Source: Phycisphaerales bacterium
Lineage (GTDB): Bacteria; Planctomycetota; Phycisphaerae; Phycisphaerales; UBA1924
Length of the DNA stretch: 64,000 nucleotides
Direction of reading: 5' to 3'
Assembly: GCA_020845755.1 (NCBI GenBank)
Contig: JADLFE010000046.1
Location: forward strand, 124,001 to 188,000
The notes under the pieces were generated by a model, which searched no databases, had not been told where the DNA came from, and was given only the letters and a program-made list of their open reading frames with translations. Positions 55,501 to 63,769 of the stretch are shown piece after piece. A program made the translations under genes and the position numbers. Numbering within the stretch: position 1 is the stretch's first letter; every line of letters starts with the position of its first letter.

Positions 55501-55998
55501 GTCTGGGTGCGATTCAACTCCGTCCGTTACTCCATCGCTTCGATCGTGCCGACGCTCATCGACTGCCTCTCCGCGACCGGCCTGATCGCCCTGGCCGAGA
55601 TCATCTACGACGCCAGCCCGGGCTTGGCGCAATCGCTCGGTCTGCTCCCCTTCAAGATCGACCTTACGGTCATCGCCTCGATCCTGACGATCCTGGGCTA
55701 CTCGATCAACGACAAGATCGTCGTGCTCGACCGCATCCGCGAAAACCGCGGCAAACTCCCCTTCGCCAGCCGCAAGGTCATCAACGATTCCATCAATCAG
55801 ACCATGAGCCGCACGCTTATGACCGGCTCGACAACAATCCTTTCGACCTTCATCCTGTATCTGGTCGGTGGCGAGGCGGTTCGATCCTTCGCCTATTCGC
55901 TCGGTCTGGGCGTCATCATTGGTACGATCTCGTCGATCGCGCTGGGCGCGCCGCTGGTGTGGGCCAAGAAGTATGACAGGGAAGCCGCCAAGGTCTGA
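52582..55998 (+). CDS. secDF: SecD-SecF fusion protein
   Basis: An 1138-residue single-chain SecDF that uses the proton gradient to pull secreted proteins out of SecYEG. The SecD half begins with a membrane helix (LRTAIITLIFLGVAIWAI) and DLRGGASLVY. The SecF half begins near residue 690 with FVGGTAVTLRTG; each has six membrane segments. The first periplasmic domain is enlarged by an Ala/Lys/Glu-rich helical insert at about residues 105-275, before the conserved GVLSFRI strand. A second periplasmic enlargement lies in the SecF part. It is longer than usual SecDF fusions. CGGAG is 12 nt upstream of the ATG. Confidence 0.94.
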   Translation: MRPILRTAIITLIFLGVAIWAIIPPKEKLRLGKDLRGGASLVYSVQIKGGEDAKAVLAETIDVLRKRVDPDGLLEIAMVPQGRDRIEITMPLPNDEVKALKKAFEDELAKLGRGVIRGDRLDQLLQMAGDQREAEIQKISGGVAKSVDLLRAAAIAWDASKARRAELEAAKAAGKSSDELDPLVDATALAEKAADDAVAAVIRAAVSPEEVRRALLLSSRERTLRDEKTGEKVSLGSARDRAIKKIRESHPESSAELDAAIKAYDTYTAQRRSLDDPQDLVRMLRGAGVLSFRITIQPGWNVQEESRLRQELVDRGPRNVRSSEARWYKINDISTWYNSTDELRHLDQDPAGFFRGRGYVGAEYNGEYFLLCWDTRKTRLTTAEGVWKVARSYESRDELGRPCISFEMDPRGGVLLGELTKDHVKQQMAVLLDDQIYTAPTLQSAISKSGQITGDFDQRERQYVIRTLAAGSLQAKLSPEPLSVSVLGPDMGFDNLRLGLKAGLYSFVVCAGFLIIYYFTCGGIAFLGLLVNCLLLLGAMALNRAAFTLPGIAGVILTFAMAVDSNVLVFERMREEITGRGADLRTAVRLGYSKAMSAIVDGNLTNLIVCLVLGFVGTPEIKGFAITMGIGVLTTLFAQLTFTRLIFDVLIEKIGWRKTSMLPMAVPAVQRAFTLNVDWMKYRGFFYAVFLALIGLAVTMIVTRGSKMLDTEFVGGTAVTLRTGADQSGKPKTLKRQDVADRLSKAAEAHPDLAALRNADVQVVNPEPDGVTSHTFTIKTSLTDSKSISGALSEVFADVVDARQRLRFDHSDAASTREAPAYPILSPVLGQSIDRPAIRLQVQDFIGGLAILVEDIDPPQPLGALRERLDQTRAEPEFASTLGRAHEIQVIDGSEDLVRSAVILVRDENINYFSGEGIWASDLRDTEWAAVVQAAQESTTFLNVQTIGPAVADQFTAQAIVALALSTLLVVIYVWVRFNSVRYSIASIVPTLIDCLSATGLIALAEIIYDASPGLAQSLGLLPFKIDLTVIASILTILGYSINDKIVVLDRIRENRGKLPFASRKVINDSINQTMSRTLMTGSTTILSTFILYLVGGEAVRSFAYSLGLGVIIGTISSIALGAPLVWAKKYDREAAKV

Positions 55999-56022
55999 TC
56001 GGAGCTTTGAAAGGGGCGGTGT

Positions 56023-56775
56023 ATGGGCGCGGGAATGGAATCCCGCGGGAGGAACGCCGTGGTGCAGAGGCCCGAAAAGGTCGCCGCGGGTTTGTTGTTC
56101 CTGGTCGGGCTGTGGATCGCCGTCTATTGGCTGTGGGAGCCGCATCGCCCAGAGATCTCGTTCGGCAACGACCCGAGCGAGGTGACAGGCGCGGACGGAG
56201 CATCGATCGCCCCGCCCACGACGCCGAACCCTCAGCCGCCGCGGTTGGATCAGGGTGTTGGTTCTCCGCCACCGTCACACGACACGGGGCCGCTGAACCC
56301 GATCAAGATCGACCGAACCGCTGACCCAATCCCCAAGGACATGGCGGGCAATCAGACACCGACGCCCTCCGTCATCGCACCGGAGTTTGAGGACTACGTC
56401 GTACAGAAGGGCGACACGTTCGCTTCGATCTCGACCCGATTCTTTGGCACGCCCGTCCACGCCCAGGCGATCGTCCGTGCCAACCCGCTGATGGATCCCC
56501 GCCGCCTCATGCCCGGGCGAACCGTCCGCGTCCCCAAGGACCCGGGCAACATCCAGGGCAAGCCCGTGGCGCCGCCCGTCAAAGGTGAGGAGGGCCAGGC
56601 CTCGGTCTACGTCGTCCAGTCCGGCGATACGCTCTCAGGGATTAGCCAGAAGGTCTTCGGCACGATGAAACACGCCGACCTCATCTTCCAGGCCAATCGC
56701 GATCGCCTCACTTCTCCCGAATCGCTCCGCATCGGGCAGACGCTCAACATCCCTCCTAAGCCGAAGTCCGATTGA
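56023..56775 (+). CDS. LysM-domain membrane-anchored protein
   Basis: A 250-residue protein with an N-terminal membrane anchor (AAGLLFLVGLWIAVYWLW, about 22-39), a disordered Pro-rich linker (50-115) and two LysM repeats: YVVQKGDTFASISTRFFG (about 124-170) and YVVQSGDTLSGISQKVFG (about 195-245). LysM binds N-acetylglucosamine-containing polymers such as peptidoglycan, so it is probably a cell-wall-associated protein. No catalytic domain is present. AAAGGGG upstream supports the ATG at 56023. It follows secDF by 24 nt. Confidence 0.88.
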   Translation: MGAGMESRGRNAVVQRPEKVAAGLLFLVGLWIAVYWLWEPHRPEISFGNDPSEVTGADGASIAPPTTPNPQPPRLDQGVGSPPPSHDTGPLNPIKIDRTADPIPKDMAGNQTPTPSVIAPEFEDYVVQKGDTFASISTRFFGTPVHAQAIVRANPLMDPRRLMPGRTVRVPKDPGNIQGKPVAPPVKGEEGQASVYVVQSGDTLSGISQKVFGTMKHADLIFQANRDRLTSPESLRIGQTLNIPPKPKSD

Positions 56776-56797
56776 ATCTCTCGCCACCCCCACGCGG

Positions 56798-58030
56798 ATG
56801 ATACTTCCAGCCCCCATCCCCGATCGTGTCGACGTCGTCATCTTCGGCGGCGGCGTGGCCGGCCTGTGGACCCGCTGGCGCCTCGAGCATGCCGGATACT
56901 CCACGCTCCTCCTCGAGTCGTCCTCCCTCGGGCACGGCCAGACCATCGCCTCGCAAGGAATCCTGCACCGCGGCACAAAGTATGCATTCGGCAAGGATGT
57001 CTCGCAGGCCTCGATGGAACTCCTCATGGCCCAGGAAGTCTGGAGCCGAGCAATCAAGGGTGTAGACGGCCCGGACCTGCGCCGTGTTACCGTTCTCTCG
57101 CCGACCACCGTGATGTGGACCAGCGAGAGTTTTCTCTCTCGCTTCACGGGCGCGGTCGCCGCCGGTGTTCTGAAGTCCGACGTGAAGAAACTCGAGGGCG
57201 ACGCTCGCCCCGCGGCGTTCAAGTCCGCACCCAAGGCTGTCAATGTCTGGGAGATCGACGAGAAAGTCGTCGATTCGTCGACGCTGGTGCGTGAACTGGC
57301 CCGGGTCGTCCGAGGACCGATGGCGAGCCTCGCACCCGACGCTCATACACACTGGGACTTGCCTGGCATGCTCTCGTGGACCGATGCTGCGGGGCGATCG
57401 CACGCGACGCACGCCTCCGCCGCCGTGCTGTGCGCGGGCGTCGGAAACGAATCGCTGATCACATCGCTGGCGGGAACGACCTCCGTGCCCGGCGCTGCGG
57501 CCTCGCACGTTTCGCAGCGCCGCCCGCTCCACATGGTCATGATGCGAGGCGCGCCCTGCGACCTCTTCGGGCACTGCATCCGCGAACTCTCCGATAAACC
57601 GCGACTGACTGTCACTTCCGCACGCGACGCCGACTCCTTTGTCTGGTATCTCGGCGGCTCGCTGGCCGAGGACGGCGTGTCCCGCGACGAATCCACCCAG
57701 ATCGATGCGGCCAAACTCGCCGTGCACGAGTGCCTCCCGTGGGTTGATGTTTCTCGCGCATCGTGGGCGACGCTGCGCGTCGATCGGGCGGAGGGACGCA
57801 CCGCGACCGGCAAGCGCCCCGACACGCCGATCGTGTCTCACATCGCGGCCGCAGGTCACACGCTCGCGGTGTGGCCAACGAAACTCGCGCTCGCGCCCGC
57901 GGCGGCCGGTCGCGTCTTTGATCTTCTGGAAACCGCCGGCATACGCCCGACGGGCGTGATCGACGCGGGCGAGCCGGCGCTTTCCCCCGCGCCGCTTCCG
58001 TGGAACGAGGGAGGCGTGCGATGGAGATGA
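56798..58030 (+). CDS. FAD-dependent oxidoreductase (DAO family)
   Basis: A 410-residue flavoprotein with the N-terminal dinucleotide motif VVIFGGGVAGLWTRWRLE ending in an acidic residue (LLLES) and the DAO-type fold. The HGQTIASQGILHRGT segment matches the region where glycerol-3-phosphate dehydrogenase-like members bind the flavin. The substrate is unknown. Its last codons overlap the start of the aldo/keto reductase gene, so the two oxidoreductases are translationally coupled and may act together. Confidence 0.82.
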   Translation: MILPAPIPDRVDVVIFGGGVAGLWTRWRLEHAGYSTLLLESSSLGHGQTIASQGILHRGTKYAFGKDVSQASMELLMAQEVWSRAIKGVDGPDLRRVTVLSPTTVMWTSESFLSRFTGAVAAGVLKSDVKKLEGDARPAAFKSAPKAVNVWEIDEKVVDSSTLVRELARVVRGPMASLAPDAHTHWDLPGMLSWTDAAGRSHATHASAAVLCAGVGNESLITSLAGTTSVPGAAASHVSQRRPLHMVMMRGAPCDLFGHCIRELSDKPRLTVTSARDADSFVWYLGGSLAEDGVSRDESTQIDAAKLAVHECLPWVDVSRASWATLRVDRAEGRTATGKRPDTPIVSHIAAAGHTLAVWPTKLALAPAAAGRVFDLLETAGIRPTGVIDAGEPALSPAPLPWNEGGVRWR

Positions 58031-58824
58031 GGCCGCTGGGCTCAACGGGCCTGGTTGTCAGCGTCATCGGCCTTGGCACGGTGAAACTCGGGCGCGATCA
58101 GGGTGTCAAGTACCCCGGCGGCACGCGCATCCCGACCGACGACGAAGCGAGATCGCTCATCAAGTCAGCCGCGGATCTTGGGATCACGCTCATCGACACC
58201 GCGCCGGCCTACGGCACGAGCGAGGCCCGCCTTGGTGCGATGCTCGCGGGCCAGCGCGAGCGATGGACCATCGTCACCAAGGTCGGCGAGGAGTTTGAGG
58301 GGGGCGTGTCGCGCTTCGATTTCTCCGCGGCCGCGGTGCGGGCCAGCGTCGAACGCAGCCTCGCTCGCCTCCGAACTGATCGCGTCGAGTGCGTGCTCAT
58401 CCACTCCGACGGCGTGATCGAGAACTCGCCCGGATTCGATGAGACGATCGACGAACTCGAGAAACTCAAAGCCCGAGGTCTTATCCGTTCCTTCGGCGCG
58501 TCCACCAAGAGCGTTTCCGGTGGATTGCGGTCGCTCGATCGCTGCGATGTCGTGATGGTGACGCTGAACCTCGCCGCGAAGGATGACCTGCAGGTCATTG
58601 CCGAGGCGAAGAAGCGGAACAAGGGCGTCCTCATCAAAAAGGCTCTGGCCAGCGGGCACGCGGCGGTGGGGGGCGCGGGTGCCGGAGCGGCCGGGTTCGG
58701 CCCCGACCCCGTAGTCGCCTCGTTGCGTTTTGCGATCGGCACCCCCGGCGTGTCGAGCGTAATCGTGGGAACCACGAGCCCGGTGCACCTGGCCGAAAAC
58801 TGCCGGGACATTGGCGGCGAATAG
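58021..58824 (+). CDS. aldo/keto reductase
   Basis: A 267-residue NADPH-dependent TIM-barrel oxidoreductase. The tetrad is in place: Asp and Tyr in DTAPAYG, Lys in VTKVG, His in LIHSDG. A Gly/Ala-rich loop (about 216-226) stands before the cofactor-binding VIVGTTSPVHL segment. The ATG at 58021 has GGGAGG 6-7 nt upstream and overlaps the FAD gene stop. Substrate unknown. Confidence 0.9.
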   Translation: MEMRPLGSTGLVVSVIGLGTVKLGRDQGVKYPGGTRIPTDDEARSLIKSAADLGITLIDTAPAYGTSEARLGAMLAGQRERWTIVTKVGEEFEGGVSRFDFSAAAVRASVERSLARLRTDRVECVLIHSDGVIENSPGFDETIDELEKLKARGLIRSFGASTKSVSGGLRSLDRCDVVMVTLNLAAKDDLQVIAEAKKRNKGVLIKKALASGHAAVGGAGAGAAGFGPDPVVASLRFAIGTPGVSSVIVGTTSPVHLAENCRDIGGE

Positions 58825-58834
58825 GCCGCCTGTG

Positions 58835-59332
58835 ATGAACAAGAGGTTGCCATCTTCGCGACGGTGTGCCTTCTGCGGCTATGACACGACCGGGATAGCG
58901 GTAGTGGGCTGCTTCAAATGCGCAGAGTGCGGCAAGGTGTTGGACGTTAGTGCGGGGCCGTATCTCAAGGGCGGACCGATTTCGACGCGAAGCATCAGTG
59001 TCACCGTCTTGCCGTCAGTTGCTGCAGGCGTGCTGCTTGCCCTTGAGTTTATCGCGACCCTTCAGAGTGTTTCGTCCAGTGCAGGTCAATGGCCGGGCGC
59101 CCGCGCGATGCTGATCGTTGCAGCGTATCTCGTGATCGCCGGGATCGCGACAGTCGCGTTGGGGCTTCTTTTCACAGTGCGAGCAGTCAATGGACTCTTG
59201 CACCAGTACGTGCTGCGGCACGACAGTCGCCTTTGGTCTCTGTGCAAGATGCTTTCCGTGCTGCTGTACTGGCCACTGGTTGGTGCGAGTTTCGTTGTCG
59301 CACTCATCGGGTTCAAGCAGATGTTCTTCTAA
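58835..59332 (+). CDS. zinc-ribbon membrane protein, unknown function
   Basis: A 165-residue protein with two CxxC knuckles (CAFC at 11-14 and CAEC near 32-35) followed by three membrane segments: about 55-78, 90-115 and 140-160. Its third-codon GC is visibly lower than that of its neighbours. No family can be named; similar zinc-ribbon-plus-helices proteins are common in planctomycetes. It starts 10 nt after the preceding stop. An alternative upstream TTG is unlikely. Confidence 0.7.
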   Translation: MNKRLPSSRRCAFCGYDTTGIAVVGCFKCAECGKVLDVSAGPYLKGGPISTRSISVTVLPSVAAGVLLALEFIATLQSVSSSAGQWPGARAMLIVAAYLVIAGIATVALGLLFTVRAVNGLLHQYVLRHDSRLWSLCKMLSVLLYWPLVGASFVVALIGFKQMFF

Positions 59333-59381
59333 ACGGGGCTGGCTTCGCCCGCTATCCTTGCTCCTCACCCGGAGTCTCTGA

Positions 59382-60365
59382 ATGTCCACCTCCCTCAAGG
59401 TCAAGCGGATTCTCGTCACCGGCGGCGCCGGCTTCTTGGGCTCGCACCTCTGCGACCGCCTCGTCTCGCTCGGGCACGACGTGATCTGCCTCGACAACTT
59501 CTTCACAAGCCAGAAGAGCAACGTCGTTCACCTCCTTGGTAAGCCCAATTTCGAGTTGATCCGCCACGACATCACCCACGACATCTGGCTCGAGGTCGAC
59601 GAGATCTACAACCTTGCCTGCCCGGCCGCGCCCGGGCACTACCAGTACAACCCGATCAAGACGATGAAGACCTCGGTGCTCGGCGCGATCAACGTGCTGG
59701 GCATGGCCAAGCGCTGCCGAGCCAAGGTCTTCCAGGCCTCGACCAGCGAGGTCTACGGCGACCCGACCGAGCATCCGCAGCGCGAGACCTACCGCGGCAA
59801 CGTCAACCCAATCGGGCCGCGTGCCTGCTACGACGAGGGCAAGCGCGCCGCCGAGACGCTCTTCTTCGATTACCACCGCATGAACCGCGTGAACATCCGC
59901 GTCGTGCGCATCTTCAACACCTTCGGCCCGCGCATGCATCCGTTCGACGGGCGCGTTGTTTCAAACTTCATCCGCCAGGCCCTCCGCAGCGAGGACATCA
60001 CGCTCTTCGGCGACGGTAACCAGAGCCGCTCGTTCTGCTTTGTCGACGATCTCATCGACGGCTTCATCCGCATGATGAACGCACCCGACGACCTCATCGG
60101 CCCGGTCAACCTCGGTAATCCAGGCGAGGTGTCGATGAAGCAACTCGCGGAGATGGTGATCGAACTCACCGGCTCCAAGTCGCGCGTGGTTCATAAGCCG
60201 CTCCCCGCCGACGATCCGTCGCGTCGCTGCCCCGACATCACGATCGCCCGCACGCGCCTGAACTGGGAGCCGCGCGTCGCGCTCCGCGACGGCCTGAAGA
60301 AGACCATCGAGTATTTCCGCACGCTGAACTTCGACGATTTCCGTCCGCCCACGCCGAACTTCTGA
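59382..60365 (+). CDS. UDP-glucuronate decarboxylase (UDP-xylose synthase)
   Basis: A 327-residue short-chain NAD-dependent enzyme that decarboxylates UDP-glucuronate to UDP-xylose. Landmarks: [15 protein letters not shown], the acidic turn [51 protein letters not shown] with the YxxxK pair, and [13 protein letters not shown]. The whole length matches UXS/ArnA-type members. CGGAG lies upstream, with a TATCCT (59353-59358) 23 nt before the start. It likely feeds xylose into a surface glycan. Confidence 0.93.
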   Translation: MSTSLKVKRILVTGGAGFLGSHLCDRLVSLGHDVICLDNFFTSQKSNVVHLLGKPNFELIRHDITHDIWLEVDEIYNLACPAAPGHYQYNPIKTMKTSVLGAINVLGMAKRCRAKVFQASTSEVYGDPTEHPQRETYRGNVNPIGPRACYDEGKRAAETLFFDYHRMNRVNIRVVRIFNTFGPRMHPFDGRVVSNFIRQALRSEDITLFGDGNQSRSFCFVDDLIDGFIRMMNAPDDLIGPVNLGNPGEVSMKQLAEMVIELTGSKSRVVHKPLPADDPSRRCPDITIARTRLNWEPRVALRDGLKKTIEYFRTLNFDDFRPPTPNF

Positions 60366-60387
60366 ACGGGTGATCGGGAGCGATGGC

Positions 60388-60936
60388 ATGAGCGTGCTCC
60401 GCCTCTTCATCGCCGCCTATCCGCCGCGGGATGTCGCGGACGTGCTGATCGCTTCCGCCCGGTCGCTCGGGCTCCCGTTGCTGAAGACATCGCCTGCGGA
60501 CCAGGTCCACATCACGCTGCTGTTCATCGGGGACACGGACGAGCGCCAACTCGGTGATGTATCGGAGTCGATGAGCCGTGCGGCGTCGGGCGTGAGCGTG
60601 ATTCGGCTGTCGATCGAGCGGTTGATCGGGCTACCCGAGCGGGGTGAATGTCGCCTGATCGCCGCGGAGGCGAGCGCCCCGCCCACGCTGCTGGAGTTGC
60701 AGAAGCGACTGGCGCAGCGTCTTGTACGGACCAAGCCCGAGCGGGAGCGGGGTTTTCTGCCGCACCTGACACTCGGGCGGTTCCCGGGCTCCGGCGCTCG
60801 CCCGCGCGATCGCGTGTGGCCCGCGCCGAGCGTTGAGTTCCTGGTCACGGACATCCGACTGATGGCCAGCGTGCTCAAGCCCACGGGGGCCGAGCATCGA
60901 GAGCAGGCCCGGGCGTGTTTGGCTTCTCCGGAGTGA
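60388..60936 (+). CDS. thpR: RNA 2',3'-cyclic phosphodiesterase
   Basis: A 182-residue 2H-phosphoesterase. The two HxTx motifs are VHITLLFIG and PHLTLGRF. It opens 2',3'-cyclic phosphates, for example in RNA repair. GGGAG 7 nt upstream fixes the ATG at 60388; a GTG six codons earlier is ignored. It follows the UDP-xylose synthase gene by 22 nt. Confidence 0.9.
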   Translation: MSVLRLFIAAYPPRDVADVLIASARSLGLPLLKTSPADQVHITLLFIGDTDERQLGDVSESMSRAASGVSVIRLSIERLIGLPERGECRLIAAEASAPPTLLELQKRLAQRLVRTKPERERGFLPHLTLGRFPGSGARPRDRVWPAPSVEFLVTDIRLMASVLKPTGAEHREQARACLASPE

Positions 60937-60989
60937 ATTTGGCGAGCAGCATCCCCCAGACTCCTGAATCCTGGCCGGGTGGTTTCTGG

Positions 60990-60995
60990 TATATA
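60990..60995 (+). promoter_or_regulatory. candidate -10 (TATATA) for the leaderless S10 peptidase gene
   Basis: TATATA ends 6 nt before the ATG at 61002; no Shine-Dalgarno sequence. It is one of the most AT-rich hexamers in the area. Confidence 0.5.
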
Positions 60996-61001
60996 CCGGG
61001 C

Positions 61002-62537
61002 ATGATTGAACGACTCTTGCGGAGTTCATCTTTCGGCGTTCCCCGCAGCGCCGCGCGTGTCATCGGGGCAGTGCTCGTGCTCGGGGTTGCGGGAGTCTGC
61101 GCGCCGTCGTTTGCCTTGGCCGACCCTCCGACAGACAAGAAGGAAGAGTCGCATCTGGTCACGACCGAGCACGAGGTGACGATCAACGGGCAGGTGGTGA
61201 AGTACAAGGCGACCGCCGGCGATGTGCCGCTCTTGTCGGACACGCTCAAGCCGCGTGCCCGCATTTTCTACACCTGCTACGAGATCCCCGGGCAGGACCC
61301 CTCGAAGCGCCCGATCACGTTCGCGTTCAACGGCGGGCCGGGCTCGTCGTCGGTGTGGCTGCACCTGGGGGCGATCGGTCCCAAGCGCGTGCCGCTCGGT
61401 CCTGAGGGCATGGACACCCCACCCAACGCCACGGTGATCGAGAATTCTGAATCTTGGCTCGACCTGACCGACATCGTGTTCATCGATCCGGTGAGCACGG
61501 GGTATAGCCGTCCCGTCGAGGGGCAGGACGCCAACCAGTTCCACGGGTTGTACGAGGATATTTCGTCTGTCGGCGACTTCATCCGCCAGTACATCACCAC
61601 GCACAAGAGGTGGGCTTCGCCCAAGTTCCTGGCGGGCGAGAGTTATGGCACCACGCGGGCGGCGGGCTTGTCGGGCTATCTGCAAGACTCGCTTGGGATC
61701 AGCCTCGACGGCATTGTGTTCATCTCGCCGGTGTTCAACTTTCTGACAACGGATTTTTCGGACGGCAACGACACCGCGTACTGGCTGTACCTTCCCAGTT
61801 ACACCGCGACCGCGTGGTATCACAAGAAACTCGATGCGTCTGTGGGGGACCTGAACGCCGCGATCGCCGAAGCCCGCACGTTCGCCGGCGGCGAGTACCT
61901 GCTCGCACTCTCCAAGGGCGACACGCTTTCGCCCAAAGAGCGAGACGACATCGCGGGCAAGTACGCGCGGCTGACCGGCGTTTCAAAGCAATTCGTGCTC
62001 AACAACAATCTGCGCCTGCCGCTCCATCGATTCACGAAGGAACTGCTCCGCGATCAGGCCCGGTCGGTCGGGCGGCTCGATGCTCGCTACAAGGGCATCG
62101 ACCGGATCGCCGCGGGTGATGGGCCCGACGAGGACCCGTCGTACACGGCGATTCTCTCGCCGTATACCTCTGCCCTGAACCGTTATGTCCGCGAGGAACT
62201 CGGCTTTGAGAGCGACCTTCAGTACGAGATCCTGACTGGGCGAGTGCACCCGTGGAACTTCGGCGCCGGAGGAGATGGGTATACGAATGTTGCCGGAACG
62301 CTGCGACAGTCGATGACGCGGAACCCTCGCCTTCAGGTGCTCTTCTGCAGCGGCTATTACGACCTGGCGACGCCCACCTTTGCGATGGACTACACCATCG
62401 ACCACCTTGGGCTGGACCCATCGCTCCGCGGTAACATCCGGAGAGCGTACTTCGAGTCCGGGCACATGATGTACGTCCGAACGGCTGACCTGCAGAAACT
62501 GAAGCGTGAGGTGACGCCGCTCTACCGGCCGCGGTAG
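61002..62537 (+). CDS. secreted S10-family serine carboxypeptidase
   Basis: A 511-residue exported alpha/beta-hydrolase. Signal peptide to about residue 45 (AVLVLGVAGVCAPSFALA). FNGGPGSSS forms the oxyanion region, GESYGTTRA carries the nucleophile Ser214, YYDLATP the aspartate and ESGHMMYV the histidine. S10 peptidases remove C-terminal residues at acidic pH and are known from several bacterial groups. The start at 61002 puts the signal peptide in place, and TATATA lies just upstream. Confidence 0.9.
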   Translation: MIERLLRSSSFGVPRSAARVIGAVLVLGVAGVCAPSFALADPPTDKKEESHLVTTEHEVTINGQVVKYKATAGDVPLLSDTLKPRARIFYTCYEIPGQDPSKRPITFAFNGGPGSSSVWLHLGAIGPKRVPLGPEGMDTPPNATVIENSESWLDLTDIVFIDPVSTGYSRPVEGQDANQFHGLYEDISSVGDFIRQYITTHKRWASPKFLAGESYGTTRAAGLSGYLQDSLGISLDGIVFISPVFNFLTTDFSDGNDTAYWLYLPSYTATAWYHKKLDASVGDLNAAIAEARTFAGGEYLLALSKGDTLSPKERDDIAGKYARLTGVSKQFVLNNNLRLPLHRFTKELLRDQARSVGRLDARYKGIDRIAAGDGPDEDPSYTAILSPYTSALNRYVREELGFESDLQYEILTGRVHPWNFGAGGDGYTNVAGTLRQSMTRNPRLQVLFCSGYYDLATPTFAMDYTIDHLGLDPSLRGNIRRAYFESGHMMYVRTADLQKLKREVTPLYRPR

Positions 62538-62576
62538 GGCGCTGCCCAGATGGAACGGGCGTCCGAGATCGGGTGA

Positions 62577-63302
62577 ATGCCGGCTCCGGACGTCCTACAC
62601 GCCGCCCTTGAACGCGGTATCATCACGCGCATGCGACACCAACTGCCCGGCGATCCCGCGCACGCCATGGTCGTCAGTGACGGCGGCCTGGTGTCGCTCA
62701 TCGCCTGTGTTGCCGCCAAGGAGCGTGTGCTGGCGTCGACTCCTGACGCTTCTCACCTCCTGCCTGTGATGTGGGCGAGCATCACGCCCGGCCCGACCTC
62801 AAGGGCTCGTGCCCACGCCATCGAAACGCAGGCAACGGCCTTGGGGCTTGAGGTTGTCGTTCCCTCGGGCGATGCAGCCAACACGACCAATTCATCGGGT
62901 GAGCGTGCGACGCGCGATTTGGTCGACGCCGCCTTCACCGCGATTTCGCGCGGGTGCGGGAGCCTTGTGCTGTCGGATCGGCACGCCGACGGCGACATGG
63001 TCGACCTTACGAGTGTCGCGGCGACGATCGATCGTGCGATGCTGGTTTCGCGGCTGGTGTCGCTGGACATGGCTTCGGACTCCGGGTCGTTCGAGATCGA
63101 ATCGCCGTATGTGGACCTTTCCGATCGGCAGGTGGCGGAATTGGCTATCGACCTGGGGGCACCGATCCAGTTGTGCTGGTGGTGGCACTCGGAGCTGCGC
63201 GACGGGAAACCTGACGCCGCCAGCGCGATCTTCAAGCGAGAGCATGAGCGCTGGACCTCGATGCTGGGGCAGTGCGGCTGGCGTCGCGAGGCGGTGGCGT
63301 AG
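62577..63302 (+). CDS. degenerate QueC/PP-loop-like protein
   Basis: A 241-residue protein that follows the fold order of 7-cyano-7-deazaguanine synthase (QueC). Residues 32-40 read VVSDGGLVS where QueC has the PP-loop SGGxDS; the catalytic Asp and flanking residues are not kept. SPYVDLSDRQVAELAIDLG matches the QueC C-terminal helix region (PLIDLSK-type). The TWSC-like motif is replaced by CWWWH and the four zinc cysteines are missing. It therefore seems to have lost the QueC reaction. It follows the S10 gene by 39 nt. Function unknown. Confidence 0.65.
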   Translation: MPAPDVLHAALERGIITRMRHQLPGDPAHAMVVSDGGLVSLIACVAAKERVLASTPDASHLLPVMWASITPGPTSRARAHAIETQATALGLEVVVPSGDAANTTNSSGERATRDLVDAAFTAISRGCGSLVLSDRHADGDMVDLTSVAATIDRAMLVSRLVSLDMASDSGSFEIESPYVDLSDRQVAELAIDLGAPIQLCWWWHSELRDGKPDAASAIFKREHERWTSMLGQCGWRREAVA

Positions 63303-63424
63303 CCCTTTCCGACCGACGTATTCACTTGTCAAAGACGCCGGGGTTGCGCCTCGGGCGAACGCGCCCTTGGCTTGGCCCAGGTGAGAGCACGGGGTACGCA
63401 CGCGCTCTCCACACGAGGGGGCGT

Positions 63425-63456
63425 GCGGACACTTTGGTGCGCACAGGCGCGGTGAT
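63425..63456. repeat. 32-nt direct repeat, copy 1
   Basis: Differs from copy 2 (63582-63613) at 3 of 32 positions. Core: CTTTGGTGCGCACA. Confidence 0.75.
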
Positions 63457-63581
63457 AAGGAGGCACTAACCACTGGGCACTTTGCGCGAGGAAGTGCGGG
63501 AAGATCAGGCAGCAGAGGCGGTTGCGCGAGGGATGAGGTTGCACGAAGATTTTTTCGGAAATCTGGAAAGTGGGCAAGGAG

Positions 63582-63613
63582 GCGGACGCTTTGGTGCGCA
63601 CAAACGCGGTGAT
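63582..63613. repeat. 32-nt direct repeat, copy 2
   Basis: 157 nt downstream of copy 1. Its last 19 nt (63595-63613, TGCGCACAAACGCGGTGAT) recur exactly at 29848-29866, just before pyrG. Confidence 0.75.
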
Positions 63614-63769
63614 GCGCGGGTTGGTCCGGAGGAAGCGACATAGTTCCGGAGCGGCGAGGCCAGGATGGACCGAAGTGAAGGCAGACATCGAGGCAGGCGG
63701 CACGACTGGGTGAGTTGGGCGATACACTTGGCGCATGCCGCGGCACGCCGCCGCGCGAGGAGTTACGCC

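Larger units (their letters stand above)
63303..63769. other. 467-nt intergenic region with direct repeats and hairpins
   Basis: No convincing gene. It is purine-rich on the plus strand. It holds two 32-nt direct repeats, small inverted repeats (63477-63482 with 63492-63497; 63547-63552 with 63559-63564), and a TACACT (63723-63728) 41 nt before the ThuA-like start codon. Confidence 0.5.
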
